A DNA stretch of 64,000 nucleotides from Antarcticibacterium flavum (GTDB lineage Bacteria; Bacteroidota; Bacteroidia; Flavobacteriales; Flavobacteriaceae), in the NCBI RefSeq assembly GCF_006159205.1, contig NZ_CP040812.1, positions 2,294,001-2,358,000 on the forward strand, given 5' to 3'. The stretch's first letter is position 1. Each line of letters opens with the position of its first letter. Of the stretch, positions 37,847-46,161 are shown piece after piece. The notes beneath the pieces were generated by a model. That model had not been told where the DNA came from and did not search any database. It saw only the letters and a program-made list of their open reading frames with translations. A program made the position numbers and the translations under genes.

Positions 37847-38055
37847 GTGAAGAAAATATTACTTTTATCGGTTATATTATGCTTTTTATCGATTTACGGA
37901 TATGCTCAGGAGCATCATTTGCCACAACCAAGAATGGACGATACCAAAGCAGCGGTCCCACCTCCTCCGGGTCTGGTAGTGCCAATTGTACCCACATTTC
38001 CCTGCTTGCGGCAGGTGGGTTAATTTTAGGAGTTTACTATTTGAAGAAGAAATAG
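37847..38055 (+). pseudogene. Second small PID-CTERM type protein, frameshifted at the PID motif
   Basis: A GTG at 37847 opens a frame with a signal peptide (KKILLLSVILCFLSIYGYAQ), a short spacer (EHHLPQPRMDDTKAA) and PPPPGLVVPI, then runs out of frame. The next frame carries THISLLAAGGLILGVYYLKKK to the TAG at 38055. One base added after 37988 turns ATTGTACC into ATTGATACC and gives VVPIDTHISLLAAGG, the same join as copy 1 (VVPIDTNIGLLLAAG). Restored length is about 69 residues; the Cys-rich middle of copy 1 is absent. The upstream part of the frame at 37786 is not its true N-terminus. It ends one base from the convergent ribE stop. Confidence 0.75.
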
Positions 38056-38056
38056 G

Positions 38057-38644
38057 TTAGGAAAGCTCTGTCAACCGTTTTACATATTTCCCTATAACAT
38101 CAAACTCAAGATTTACAGTAGCTCCTTCTTTAAGATGTTTAAAGGTGGTGTTGTTGTAGGTATATGGAATAATGGCAACGCTAAATTGATGCTTTTTAGA
38201 ATTCACCACAGTAAGGCTTACCCCATTTATGGTTATAGATCCCTTTTCAATGGTGATATTGGATAAGCTGGGGTCATACTCAAAGGTGAAAACCCAGCTG
38301 CCGTTTTCCTCTTTGATACTTTTGCAGATCCCGGTTTGGTCAACGTGGCCCTGGACTATATGGCCATCGAGGCGGGCTCCCAGTTTCATTCCCCGCTCCA
38401 GGTTAACAGCCTGGCCAATTTCCAATTTTCCCAGGTTTGTCTTATCAAGGGTTTCTTTAATGGCGGTCACTGTATAAGTACCGGCATCGGCCTTAACTAC
38501 AGTAAGACATACCCCATTATGAGCTACACTTTGGTCTATTTTTAGCTCTGAAGCCATTTGAGCTGCCACTGTTATATGGAGATTGTCATTTTCTCTCCTG
38601 GTTTCTATCACTTCTCCTAGTTCTTCAACAATTCCGGTAAACAT
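38057..38644 (-). CDS. ribE: Riboflavin synthase, alpha chain
   Basis: Enzyme of 195 residues that forms riboflavin by dismutation of two 6,7-dimethyl-8-ribityllumazines. It has the two lumazine-binding repeats: the first starts MFTGIVEELGEV and contains NGVCLTVV, the second starts near GHIVQGHVDQTG and contains INGVSLTVV. Length is normal. It diverges from pdxA with only 59 bp between start codons. No FMN riboswitch is visible upstream. Confidence 0.95.
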   Translation of the reverse strand: MFTGIVEELGEVIETRRENDNLHITVAAQMASELKIDQSVAHNGVCLTVVKADAGTYTVTAIKETLDKTNLGKLEIGQAVNLERGMKLGARLDGHIVQGHVDQTGICKSIKEENGSWVFTFEYDPSLSNITIEKGSITINGVSLTVVNSKKHQFSVAIIPYTYNNTTFKHLKEGATVNLEFDVIGKYVKRLTELS

Positions 38645-38660
38645 GGTCGTAGATTATTCT

Positions 38661-38668
38661 TACATTTG
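38661..38668 (+). promoter_or_regulatory. TAnnTTTG -7 box of pdxA
   Basis: TACATTTG lies 35 bp before the pdxA start codon in the short divergent gap. The expected -33 element would fall inside the first codons of ribE and is not seen. Confidence 0.4.
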
Positions 38669-38703
38669 TGAGGTAAAAATAGAAATAAAAAAGGGGAAAA
38701 ATT

Positions 38704-39750
38704 ATGAAGTCTGGTCAAAAGATAAAACTTGGAATTAGTATAGGAGACCTAAACGGAATTGGAGGAGAGATCGTCCTAAAGACTTTTGACGACTCCCGGA
38801 TGCTGGATTTTTGTACTCCTGTTATTTTTGCCTCAGTAAAAACCCTGAGTTTCTTAAAGAAACATTTTGACCTTGGTATTAACATTCACGGGGTAGACGA
38901 GGTTTCCCAGGTGATCGAGGGCAAGATCAACGTGGTGAATGTTTGGAAGGAAAATGTGAATATCAATTTTGGGGAAGAAGATCCTGCAATTGGAAAATAT
39001 GCCTTTCGCTCCCTGGAAGCTGCGACCAAAGCCCTTAAAAATGATGAAATAGATGTACTGGTAACAGCTCCAATCAATAAGAATACTATCCAGAGCGAAG
39101 ATTTTAATTTCCCGGGTCATACAGATTATCTTGCTAAAGAACTTGAAGGAGACAGCCTTATGTTCATGGTAACAGATAAACTTAAGGTGGGATTGCTTAC
39201 AGATCATGTAGCCCTAAAAGATATTGCCAATGTTATCACCCCTCAACTCATAGAGAAAAAAATAGAGATTATCCATAAAACCCTGCAGCAGGATTTCAGG
39301 ATCTCAAAGCCAAAGATCGCAGTGCTGGGAATAAATCCGCATAGTGGAGATAACGGGCTTATTGGTAAGGAGGATGAAACGATCTTAAAACCAACACTTC
39401 AAAAAATTAGAGATAAGGGGAAGCTGGTATTTGGTCCCTTTGCTGCCGATAGCTTTTTTGGGTCAAAGAACCACGAGAACTTTGACGCTGTTATAGCTTC
39501 CTATCATGACCAGGGGCTCATCCCTTTTAAAACCCTTTCTTTTGGAGAAGGAGTAAACTACACTGCCGGCCTTAAAAAAGTAAGGACTTCTCCAGACCAC
39601 GGGACGGCCTTTGAAATCGCAGGCAAGAACACCGCCAATATCAACAGTTTTAAGGAGGCGGTTTTTAAAGCCCTGGAGATCTATAAAACGAGGAAAGAAT
39701 ATAAAAAACTCACCAGGAATCCCCTTAAAAAACAGGGAAAAAAGATATAA
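38704..39750 (+). CDS. pdxA: 4-hydroxythreonine-4-phosphate dehydrogenase
   Basis: NAD-dependent, metal-requiring enzyme of 348 residues in pyridoxal phosphate synthesis. Family marks are the start IKLGISIGDLNGIGGEI, VTAPINKNTIQ, FPGHTDYLAKE with a metal His, LLTDHVALKDI, GINPHSGDNGLIGKEDE and ASYHDQGLIPFK with the remaining metal residues, and VRTSPDHGTAFEIAGK. It lies upstream of the DUF177-rpmF operon, which has its own promoter. Confidence 0.96.
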   Translation: MKSGQKIKLGISIGDLNGIGGEIVLKTFDDSRMLDFCTPVIFASVKTLSFLKKHFDLGINIHGVDEVSQVIEGKINVVNVWKENVNINFGEEDPAIGKYAFRSLEAATKALKNDEIDVLVTAPINKNTIQSEDFNFPGHTDYLAKELEGDSLMFMVTDKLKVGLLTDHVALKDIANVITPQLIEKKIEIIHKTLQQDFRISKPKIAVLGINPHSGDNGLIGKEDETILKPTLQKIRDKGKLVFGPFAADSFFGSKNHENFDAVIASYHDQGLIPFKTLSFGEGVNYTAGLKKVRTSPDHGTAFEIAGKNTANINSFKEAVFKALEIYKTRKEYKKLTRNPLKKQGKKI

Positions 39751-39773
39751 ACAAAAAATTGTTTATAAGGAAG

Positions 39774-39801
39774 TTGTAATTCATTATATTTTATATCTTT
39801 G
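39774..39801 (+). promoter_or_regulatory. Promoter of the DUF177-rpmF operon
   Basis: TTG at 39774-39776 and TATCTTTG at 39794-39801 with a 17-base spacer, inside the range known for Flavobacteria. The start codon is 46 bp downstream. Confidence 0.55.
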
Positions 39802-39846
39802 CACCTGCCTTTCTGAGAAGGGCATATGCATGAAAAAGAAGATGTT

Positions 39847-40395
39847 ATGAGGAAACTAGCAGCGTTTACAATTCCATTTGTGGGATTGAAACTAGGCAGC
39901 CACGGGTTTGATTACCAGGTGGATAAAGAGTTCTTTGAGCACTTTGAGTATGAGGATTTTAATGATGCAGATGTGAAGGTTAAGTTGGTGCTTGAAAAAA
40001 AACCAACAATGCTGGAACTTACTTTTGCAGCCACGGGAGTTGTAAATGTGAATTGTGATCTTACAAATGAGCCCTTTGACCAACCTGTAGAGGGAGACCT
40101 TAGGCTTGTAGTAAAGTTTGGAGACGAACTAAATGAAGATAACGAGGAGCTGCTCATACTGCCACATGGAGAATATCAAATAAATGTAGCTCAATACATT
40201 TATGAAATGATCGTTCTCTCTGTACCTTTAAAAAGGGTGCACCCGGGAGTTCTGGACGGGAGTCTGGAGTCTGATGTACTTGAAAAACTGGAAGAACTGA
40301 GCCCTAAAGAGGCCGGGGAATCAAATGAGAAGGAAAACGAGGAAGAAATAGACCCTCGCTGGAATAAATTAAAAAACTTATTAAACGATAAATAA
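39847..40395 (+). CDS. DUF177 (YceD-like) protein
   Basis: Protein of about 182 residues from the YceD/DUF177 family, which is encoded next to rpmF in most bacteria and is linked to 23S rRNA or ribosome assembly. I choose the ATG at 39847 (MRKLAAFTIPFVGLKLG), the normal family start; the frame is open to 39826. The core is the C-(13)-D-like region NVNCDLTNEPFDQPVEGDLRL and LPHGEYQINVAQYIYEMIVLSVP. The tail is acidic (about 150-170, rich in Glu) followed by DPRWNKLKNLL, which is conserved in this family. It is 9 bp from rpmF. Confidence 0.9.
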   Translation: MRKLAAFTIPFVGLKLGSHGFDYQVDKEFFEHFEYEDFNDADVKVKLVLEKKPTMLELTFAATGVVNVNCDLTNEPFDQPVEGDLRLVVKFGDELNEDNEELLILPHGEYQINVAQYIYEMIVLSVPLKRVHPGVLDGSLESDVLEKLEELSPKEAGESNEKENEEEIDPRWNKLKNLLNDK

Positions 40396-40404
40396 TACGT
40401 AGCA

Positions 40405-40602
40405 ATGGCACATCCTAAGAGAAAGACCTCGAAAACCAGAAGAGATAAAAGAAGAACGCATTATAAAGCTTCTGTTCCACAAATCGCCAAAGATCCTACA
40501 ACAGGAGAAGCGCATTTGTATCACAGGGCTCACTGGCATGAAGGAAAACTTTATTACCGCGGTCAGGTTCTAATCGATAATACAGAAGAAGTAGAAGCTT
40601 AA
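40405..40602 (+). CDS. rpmF: Ribosomal protein bL32
   Basis: Large-subunit protein of 65 residues. It starts [20 protein letters not shown], the canonical basic N-terminus, and has no CxxC zinc pairs, so it is the cysteine-free (zinc-independent) form. It is co-transcribed with the DUF177 gene and followed by a strong terminator. Confidence 0.97.
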   Translation: MAHPKRKTSKTRRDKRRTHYKASVPQIAKDPTTGEAHLYHRAHWHEGKLYYRGQVLIDNTEEVEA

Positions 40603-40627
40603 TTAAAAAAGAGCTTTGCTGGAATAC

Positions 40628-40659
40628 AAACTCTCACCTCGTGGGAGTTTTTTGTTTTT
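40628..40659 (+). terminator. Terminator of the DUF177-rpmF operon
   Basis: A 10-bp stem (AAACTCTCAC with GTGGGAGTTT, one T-G pair, CTC loop) followed by a T-rich run. Confidence 0.8.
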
Positions 40660-40771
40660 AGTTGAATAAGTCCTAAAAAGGCCTTAATTTGCACGCCGGT
40701 TCAGAGAAATTTTAGTACTTTTCTTGAAAAGCAAGCTTTTTTTGTTCCGGGTGGCTTTAAATTAGAATTTT

Positions 40772-41767
40772 ATGAGTAAAAACACAGCAGCCATTACCGC
40801 TGTAGGTGCTTATGTCCCTGAAGATGTATTGACCAACCAGATGCTGGAAAAAATGGTTGATACTAATGACGAATGGATCACTTCCCGCACCGGAATAAAA
40901 GAACGCCGCATCCTGAAGGATCCTGAAAAAGGAACCTCTTATATGGCCATCAAGGCCGCCGAGAATTTGATCGAAAAATCGGGTATAGACCCAACAGAGA
41001 TCGACCTTGTTTTACTTGCAACTGTAACCCCCGACCTTCCTGTGGCGGCAACTGCCGTATATGTCGCAACTCAAATTGGTGCGACAAATGCCTTTGCCTA
41101 TGACCTGCAGGCTGCCTGTTCGGGTTTTCTCTATGGAATGTCTACTGCCGCCGCATATATCGAGGCAGGACGGTACAAAAAGGTACTATTAATAGGGGCC
41201 GATAAAATGTCCTCTATTATTGATTATACAGACAGGACTACCTGTATCATATTTGGAGACGGGGCAGGAGCTGTGCTTTTTGAGCCAAATTATGAAGGGC
41301 TTGGACTGCAGGATGAATATTTAAGAAGTGATGGGATAGGAAGACATTCGCTTAAAATTGAGGCGGGTGGTTCTTTGATGCCACCTTCTGAAGTGACAGT
41401 GGCCAAAAAATTGCATTTTGTGCAACAGGATGGTAAAACTGTTTTCAAATTTGCGGTTTCAAATATGGCCGATGTAAGTGAACTCATTATGAAGAGGAAT
41501 GACCTTACCAATAATGATATAAACTGGCTGGTTGCCCACCAGGCCAATCAAAGGATCGTGAGTGCCACCGCCAACAGGATGAAACTTGAAGACGAAAAGG
41601 TGCTTATGAACATTGAACGTTATGGGAATACCACCTCTGCCACATTACCGCTTTTACTCAGCGATTTTGAACAACAATTTAAAAAAGGAGATAATATAGT
41701 CTTTGCCACATTTGGAGGCGGATTCACCTGGGGGTCTATCTATCTTAAATGGGCTTATAATTCTTAA
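40772..41767 (+). CDS. fabH: Beta-ketoacyl-ACP synthase III
   Basis: Enzyme of 331 residues that starts fatty-acid synthesis by condensing acetyl-CoA (or branched acyl-CoA) with malonyl-ACP. The catalytic triad is visible: Cys in LQAACSGFLYG, His in LVAHQANQRI and Asn in ERYGNTTSATLP. It is followed by accB (20 bp) and accC (58 bp), so malonyl-CoA production and chain initiation are encoded together. A terminator separates it from rpmF, so it needs its own promoter; the sequence before it (40660-40771) has no perfect box. Confidence 0.96.
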   Translation: MSKNTAAITAVGAYVPEDVLTNQMLEKMVDTNDEWITSRTGIKERRILKDPEKGTSYMAIKAAENLIEKSGIDPTEIDLVLLATVTPDLPVAATAVYVATQIGATNAFAYDLQAACSGFLYGMSTAAAYIEAGRYKKVLLIGADKMSSIIDYTDRTTCIIFGDGAGAVLFEPNYEGLGLQDEYLRSDGIGRHSLKIEAGGSLMPPSEVTVAKKLHFVQQDGKTVFKFAVSNMADVSELIMKRNDLTNNDINWLVAHQANQRIVSATANRMKLEDEKVLMNIERYGNTTSATLPLLLSDFEQQFKKGDNIVFATFGGGFTWGSIYLKWAYNS

Positions 41768-41787
41768 TAAACCAACACCCTAATATT

Positions 41788-42300
41788 ATGGATTTAAAAG
41801 AAATTCAGAATTTAATCAAGTTTGTAGCAAAATCTGGTGCCAGTGAGGTGAAGCTGGAAATGGATGATGTAAAGATCACCATTAAAACAGGAGGAGAAGA
41901 CAGAGAGCCTACCTACATTCAGCACGTGCCTATGCAGCAACAAATGCCGCAGCAGCAACAGCAAATGCCACAACAACAGCAACAGCAGCAATCCCCATCA
42001 AATCAGGAAGCACCTGCTTCAGGAGGGAAACAGGATTCAGCATCTCAGGATGATTCCAAATACGTTACCGTAAAATCTCCAATCATTGGAACTTTTTATC
42101 GTAAGCCATCACCAGATAAGCCTGCATTTGTAGAAGTTGGGGATACTATTAAAGAAGGAGATGTACTTTGTGTGATCGAAGCTATGAAGCTCTTCAATGA
42201 AATTGAAAGCGAAGTTTCAGGAAAGATCGTAAAAGTTATTGTAGATGATTCATCGCCGGTGGAATTTGACCAGCCTCTATTTTTAGTAGATCCGTCATAG
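41788..42300 (+). CDS. accB: Biotin carboxyl carrier protein of acetyl-CoA carboxylase
   Basis: Carrier of 170 residues. The N-terminal part starts MDLKEIQNLIKFVAKSGASEV, a linker rich in Gln follows (about 50-72, many QQQ runs with MPQ units), and the biotinyl domain (about 90-170) has the biotin-accepting lysine in VIEAMKLFNEIE. The Gln linker is encoded by CAG/CAA repeats and is longer and less Pro/Ala-rich than usual. It is directly upstream of accC. Confidence 0.96.
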   Translation: MDLKEIQNLIKFVAKSGASEVKLEMDDVKITIKTGGEDREPTYIQHVPMQQQMPQQQQQMPQQQQQQQSPSNQEAPASGGKQDSASQDDSKYVTVKSPIIGTFYRKPSPDKPAFVEVGDTIKEGDVLCVIEAMKLFNEIESEVSGKIVKVIVDDSSPVEFDQPLFLVDPS

Positions 42301-42358
42301 GTTTTTCTTTATTTAAGGAAAATTAATCTTTACCGCTCAGTAGAAAATATACAGGTAT

Positions 42359-43711
42359 ATGTTTAAAAAAATATTAATTGCCAACAGAGGGGAAATTGCC
42401 CTGCGTGTTATAAGAACCTGCAGGGAAATGGGGATCAAGACGGTTGCAGTGTATTCTACCGCAGATGCTGAAAGCCTTCACGTAAGATTTGCTGATGAAG
42501 CCGTGTGTATTGGCCCTCCTCCAAGTAATTTATCCTATCTTAAGATCTCCAATATCATTGCAGCTGCAGAGATCACTAATGCCGATGCAATTCACCCGGG
42601 ATATGGTTTCCTATCAGAAAATGCGAAATTCTCTAAAATCTGCCAGGAACACAATATAAAATTCATAGGCGCCAGCCCAGATATGATCGATAAAATGGGT
42701 GATAAAGCCTCTGCGCGTGCAACAATGATGGCCGCAGGAGTACCCTGTATCCCCGGAAGCGACGGGATACTAAAAGATTATGACGATTGTCTTGCCACTG
42801 CCAAAGGAATGGGATTCCCTGTAATGCTTAAGGCAACTGCAGGTGGAGGTGGTAAAGGAATGCGTGCTGTTCACGAGGAGAAAGATCTTCGTGCGGCCTG
42901 GGATTCTGCAAGACAGGAAGCCGGTGCAGCCTTTGGAAATGACGGGATGTACATGGAAAAACTTATCCTAGAACCAAGGCATATTGAGATACAGGTTGTA
43001 GGGGATAGTACAGGTAAAGCCTGCCACTTAAGCGAAAGGGATTGTTCCATACAACGTCGTCACCAAAAACTTACAGAGGAGACTCCATCTCCTTTTATGA
43101 CAGACAAACTAAGAAAGCAAATGGGTGATGCAGCCGTAAAAGCTGCTGAATTTATTAAATATGAAGGAGCAGGTACAGTGGAATTCCTGGTAGATAAACA
43201 CCGGAATTTTTACTTCATGGAAATGAATACCCGTATACAGGTAGAACATCCTATTACCGAACAGGTGATAGATTATGACCTCATAAGGGAACAGATCCTT
43301 GTGGCTGCAGGGGTGCCAATTTCAGGTAAGAACTATGTGCCACAGTTGCATTCAATTGAATGCCGTATCAATGCTGAGGATCCTTATAATAACTTTAGGC
43401 CATCTCCAGGAAAGATAACAAACCTTCACGCGCCGGGTGGGCACGGTGTACGCATAGACACTCATGTTTACAGCGGCTATTCAATCCCGCCTAACTATGA
43501 TTCTATGATCGCAAAATTGATCACCACTGCCCAAACAAGGGAAGAAGCGATCAATAAGATGAAACGTGCCCTGGATGAATTCGTAATAGAAGGTATTAAA
43601 ACCACGATCCCTTTCCATAGGCAATTGATGGACCATCCAGACTATATTGATGGAAATTATACCACCAAGTTCATGGAAAGCTGGAAGATGGATCCTATAA
43701 AAGAGGAATAA
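42359..43711 (+). CDS. accC: Acetyl-CoA carboxylase, biotin carboxylase subunit
   Basis: ATP-grasp enzyme of 450 residues that carboxylates the biotin of AccB. It has the start [23 protein letters not shown] loop [38 protein letters not shown], the metal-binding region [20 protein letters not shown] and the C-terminal domain with [11 protein letters not shown]. Length is canonical. AccA and AccD are not in the window. A terminator follows. Confidence 0.97.
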   Translation: MFKKILIANRGEIALRVIRTCREMGIKTVAVYSTADAESLHVRFADEAVCIGPPPSNLSYLKISNIIAAAEITNADAIHPGYGFLSENAKFSKICQEHNIKFIGASPDMIDKMGDKASARATMMAAGVPCIPGSDGILKDYDDCLATAKGMGFPVMLKATAGGGGKGMRAVHEEKDLRAAWDSARQEAGAAFGNDGMYMEKLILEPRHIEIQVVGDSTGKACHLSERDCSIQRRHQKLTEETPSPFMTDKLRKQMGDAAVKAAEFIKYEGAGTVEFLVDKHRNFYFMEMNTRIQVEHPITEQVIDYDLIREQILVAAGVPISGKNYVPQLHSIECRINAEDPYNNFRPSPGKITNLHAPGGHGVRIDTHVYSGYSIPPNYDSMIAKLITTAQTREEAINKMKRALDEFVIEGIKTTIPFHRQLMDHPDYIDGNYTTKFMESWKMDPIKEE

Positions 43712-43734
43712 GATCATTTAAAAGAATATAAAAT

Positions 43735-43760
43735 AGCCCGGGGGAATTATCTTCCGGGCT
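43735..43760 (+). terminator. Terminator of fabH-accB-accC
   Basis: A 10-bp stem with two wobble pairs (43735-43744 with 43751-43760) followed by TATTATTT. Confidence 0.7.
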
Positions 43761-43851
43761 TATTATTTACTTCTTGTTTTATGACTGCAAAATAAAGGGA
43801 GGAAAAAATTACTATTCTTAATTTATGTAATTTCATAAAAAATTTAAATGC

Positions 43852-44967
43852 ATGACTTTTTCATACTGGGAGCGCCAAAGCTGGTTCTCTAATGTAGATT
43901 TCACGATTATAGGCAGCGGGATCGTAGGGCTTAATGCTGCGCTGGATCTAAAACAGCGGTTCCCCAATTCCAAAGTACTTGTCCTTGAGCGCGGCCTGTT
44001 ACCCAATGGGGCGAGTACCAAAAATGCCGGATTTGCCTGCTTTGGAAGTATTTCTGAAATTCTTGAGGATCTTAAATATCAAAGCGAGGAGGAAATAGTG
44101 GAGCTGGTTAAAAAACGATTGGAAGGCCTTGAATTGCTTCGAAAAAACCTGGGAGATGATCATATTGATTACCAGTCATATGGTGGCTATGAGCTTTTTA
44201 CCCAAACTGATGAGGAGTTATATAACGAATGCCTTGAAGGATTGGAGCGGGTAAATGAACTTTTACGGCCTGTTTTTGAAAAGTCTGTCTTTTCGGTGAA
44301 AGAAAACACCTTTAAATTCCAGAATATTAAAGAAAAACTGGTCTACAGTGCCTTTGAAGGACAAATAGATACAGGAAAGATGATGACGGCTTTGTTGCAC
44401 AAGGTACAGGCCACCGGCGTGAAAATTCTCAATAATGTTAACGTGGACGAATTTGCAGAGAACGAAAATAATGTGGAGGTGGTAACAAAGGAATTCAGTT
44501 TTAAAACCGGAAAACTTCTTATAGCAAATAATGGATTTGCCTCTCAATTGGGGATTATGGAAGTTAAACCGGCCCGCGCACAGGTATTGATCACCAAACC
44601 CATTAAAGATTTACATATACAGGGAACATTTCACCTGGAAAAAGGTTATTACTACTTCCGGAATATCAATGGCAGGATACTTTTAGGAGGGGGGAGAAAT
44701 TTGGACCTCAAAGCAGAGGAGACAACAGAGATGGAACTTACCGCTCTTATACAGAACAAACTGGAAGAGCTGTTGCAAAAAACTATTCTACCGCAAACCG
44801 CATATGAGATTGATCATCGCTGGACCGGCATAATGGGAGTGGGAAACACTAAAAAGCCTGTTGTGAAACAAACATCAAACAATATTTTTTGTGGGGTGAG
44901 GCTTGGTGGTATGGGAGTTGCTATAGGCAGCCTTGTGGGTAGGGAACTTGGACAACTAATTAAATAA
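43852..44967 (+). CDS. FAD-dependent oxidoreductase, D-amino-acid-oxidase (DAO) fold
   Basis: Flavoprotein of 371 residues. The dinucleotide fold IIGSGIVGLNAALDLKQRFP binds FAD, followed by VLERGLLPNGASTKNAGFAC, the DAO substrate region (YYYFRNINGRILLGGGRN) and the C-terminal HRWTGIMGVG and GGMGVAIGSLVG loops. It is in the group of DAO proteins similar to glycine or sarcosine oxidase and GlpD-like enzymes. The substrate cannot be told from sequence. It lies 61 bp upstream of mtgA on the same strand, but no functional link is evident. Confidence 0.88.
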   Translation: MTFSYWERQSWFSNVDFTIIGSGIVGLNAALDLKQRFPNSKVLVLERGLLPNGASTKNAGFACFGSISEILEDLKYQSEEEIVELVKKRLEGLELLRKNLGDDHIDYQSYGGYELFTQTDEELYNECLEGLERVNELLRPVFEKSVFSVKENTFKFQNIKEKLVYSAFEGQIDTGKMMTALLHKVQATGVKILNNVNVDEFAENENNVEVVTKEFSFKTGKLLIANNGFASQLGIMEVKPARAQVLITKPIKDLHIQGTFHLEKGYYYFRNINGRILLGGGRNLDLKAEETTEMELTALIQNKLEELLQKTILPQTAYEIDHRWTGIMGVGNTKKPVVKQTSNNIFCGVRLGGMGVAIGSLVGRELGQLIK

Positions 44968-45028
44968 TACAGAAAGAAAGCAGAAAGAAACTACATGTTT
45001 CTCCTGGCCATAATTATATAGCACCTCA

Positions 45029-45697
45029 ATGAAAAGATTTTTTAAATTCCTTCTTAAGCTTGTCCTCTGGTTCTTTGCCTTCACTATTCTTTTGGTAATT
45101 TTATTCAAGTGGGTCCCTGTGCCGTTCACACCGTTGATGGCCATTCGATATTTCGAGAATCCGGAAGAAAGCATCCAACACCAATGGGTACCTTTTGAGG
45201 AGATATCCAATAATCTTAAGCTGGCGGTAATAGGTAGTGAGGACCAGAACTTTCCAGTACATAATGGTTTTGATGTACAGGCTATTGAAAAAGCTATTGA
45301 AGATAATAAGAAAGGTAAAAGAGTTAGGGGAGCAAGTACCATTTCCCAGCAAACTGCTAAAAATGTTTTCCTCTGGCCTCAACGCAGCTGGTTGCGTAAA
45401 GGTTTTGAGGTGTATTTCACATTTCTCATAGAAACGATTTGGGGAAAGGAGCGGATATTGGAAGTTTACCTTAACAGTATAGAAATGGGAAAGGGAATTT
45501 ACGGGGCAGAAGCTGCTTCGCAATTCTGGTTCAAGAAATCGGCCTCGCAATTATCACCTTATGAAGCTGCAGCAATAGCAGCTATTTTGCCAAACCCAAG
45601 ACAATACAGGGCGAATCCTGCAAGTTCTTATATCGAGGGCAGGAAGTCCTGGATCGTAAGGCAAATGAATAATATGGGACCTATAAGATTAAAATAG
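45029..45697 (+). CDS. mtgA: Monofunctional peptidoglycan glycosyltransferase
   Basis: Membrane-anchored GT51 enzyme of 222 residues that polymerises lipid II. An N-terminal membrane helix (about 7-25) is followed by the five GT51 motifs: SEDQNFPVHNGFD with the catalytic Glu, RGASTISQQTAKNVFL, KERILEVYLNSIEMGKGIYG with the second Glu, and EAAAIAAILPNP. There is no transpeptidase domain. It is followed at 11 bp by a GreA-like gene. Confidence 0.95.
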   Translation: MKRFFKFLLKLVLWFFAFTILLVILFKWVPVPFTPLMAIRYFENPEESIQHQWVPFEEISNNLKLAVIGSEDQNFPVHNGFDVQAIEKAIEDNKKGKRVRGASTISQQTAKNVFLWPQRSWLRKGFEVYFTFLIETIWGKERILEVYLNSIEMGKGIYGAEAASQFWFKKSASQLSPYEAAAIAAILPNPRQYRANPASSYIEGRKSWIVRQMNNMGPIRLK

Positions 45698-45708
45698 CCC
45701 TGCAGGTA

Positions 45709-46161
45709 ATGAAAGAAATAAAAAGCAAGCTTATAAAAGCCAGTGTGGAGTATGTTGAAAGCCGTATTGGAAGGTTTAATGAAACCATGCGGGAACTGGA
45801 AGAGGCACTTAAGCCTGAGAGCCGGAGTTGTATGGGTGATAAGTATGAAACCAGCAGGGCCATGCTGCATTTGGAATTTGAAAAAGTATCTGGACAGATG
45901 GAACAGTTCAATACGCTTCGCAAAACCGCCAGCCTTATTGACAAACAACCGGTGTTATCCAAAGTGGGATTTGGGAGTGTGGTTAAGACCACAACTTCCA
46001 ATTATTTTATAGCTATTCCTGCGGGAGAAATTAAGGTGGAGGAAGAAAGTTTTTATGTGGTAGGTGTCAATTCCCCGGTAGCCAGGGAACTTATGGGAAA
46101 GGAAGAAGGGGATGCTTTTAATATCAATGGGAAAACCTCGACAATCAAGAAAATATTTTAA
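45709..46161 (+). CDS. Small protein with a GreA/GreB C-terminal-like domain
   Basis: Protein of 150 residues. The N-terminal half (about 1-85) is a predicted helical hairpin with long charged runs (ESRIGRFNETMRELEEALKP, EFEKVSGQMEQFNTLRKTA), as in the coiled coil of Gre factors, but shorter. The C-terminal half has GSVVKTT and the Gre signature-like NSPVARELMGKEEGDAFNIN, comparable to SPlGraLlGkkvGDev. It may bind RNA polymerase as a Gre-like factor; related proteins are sometimes labelled 3-oxoacyl-ACP synthase without support. The tip residues typical of GreA (acidic pair) are not obvious. It ends in a 4-bp overlap with the convergent ABC gene. Confidence 0.65.
   Translation: MKEIKSKLIKASVEYVESRIGRFNETMRELEEALKPESRSCMGDKYETSRAMLHLEFEKVSGQMEQFNTLRKTASLIDKQPVLSKVGFGSVVKTTTSNYFIAIPAGEIKVEEESFYVVGVNSPVARELMGKEEGDAFNINGKTSTIKKIF

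Noticed and set aside
37786..37988. N-terminal part of an 89-codon frame ending in a PID-CTERM-like helix
   Set aside because: The true N-terminus with signal peptide and PPPPGLVVPI is in another frame from 37847; the part before 37988 is out of frame.
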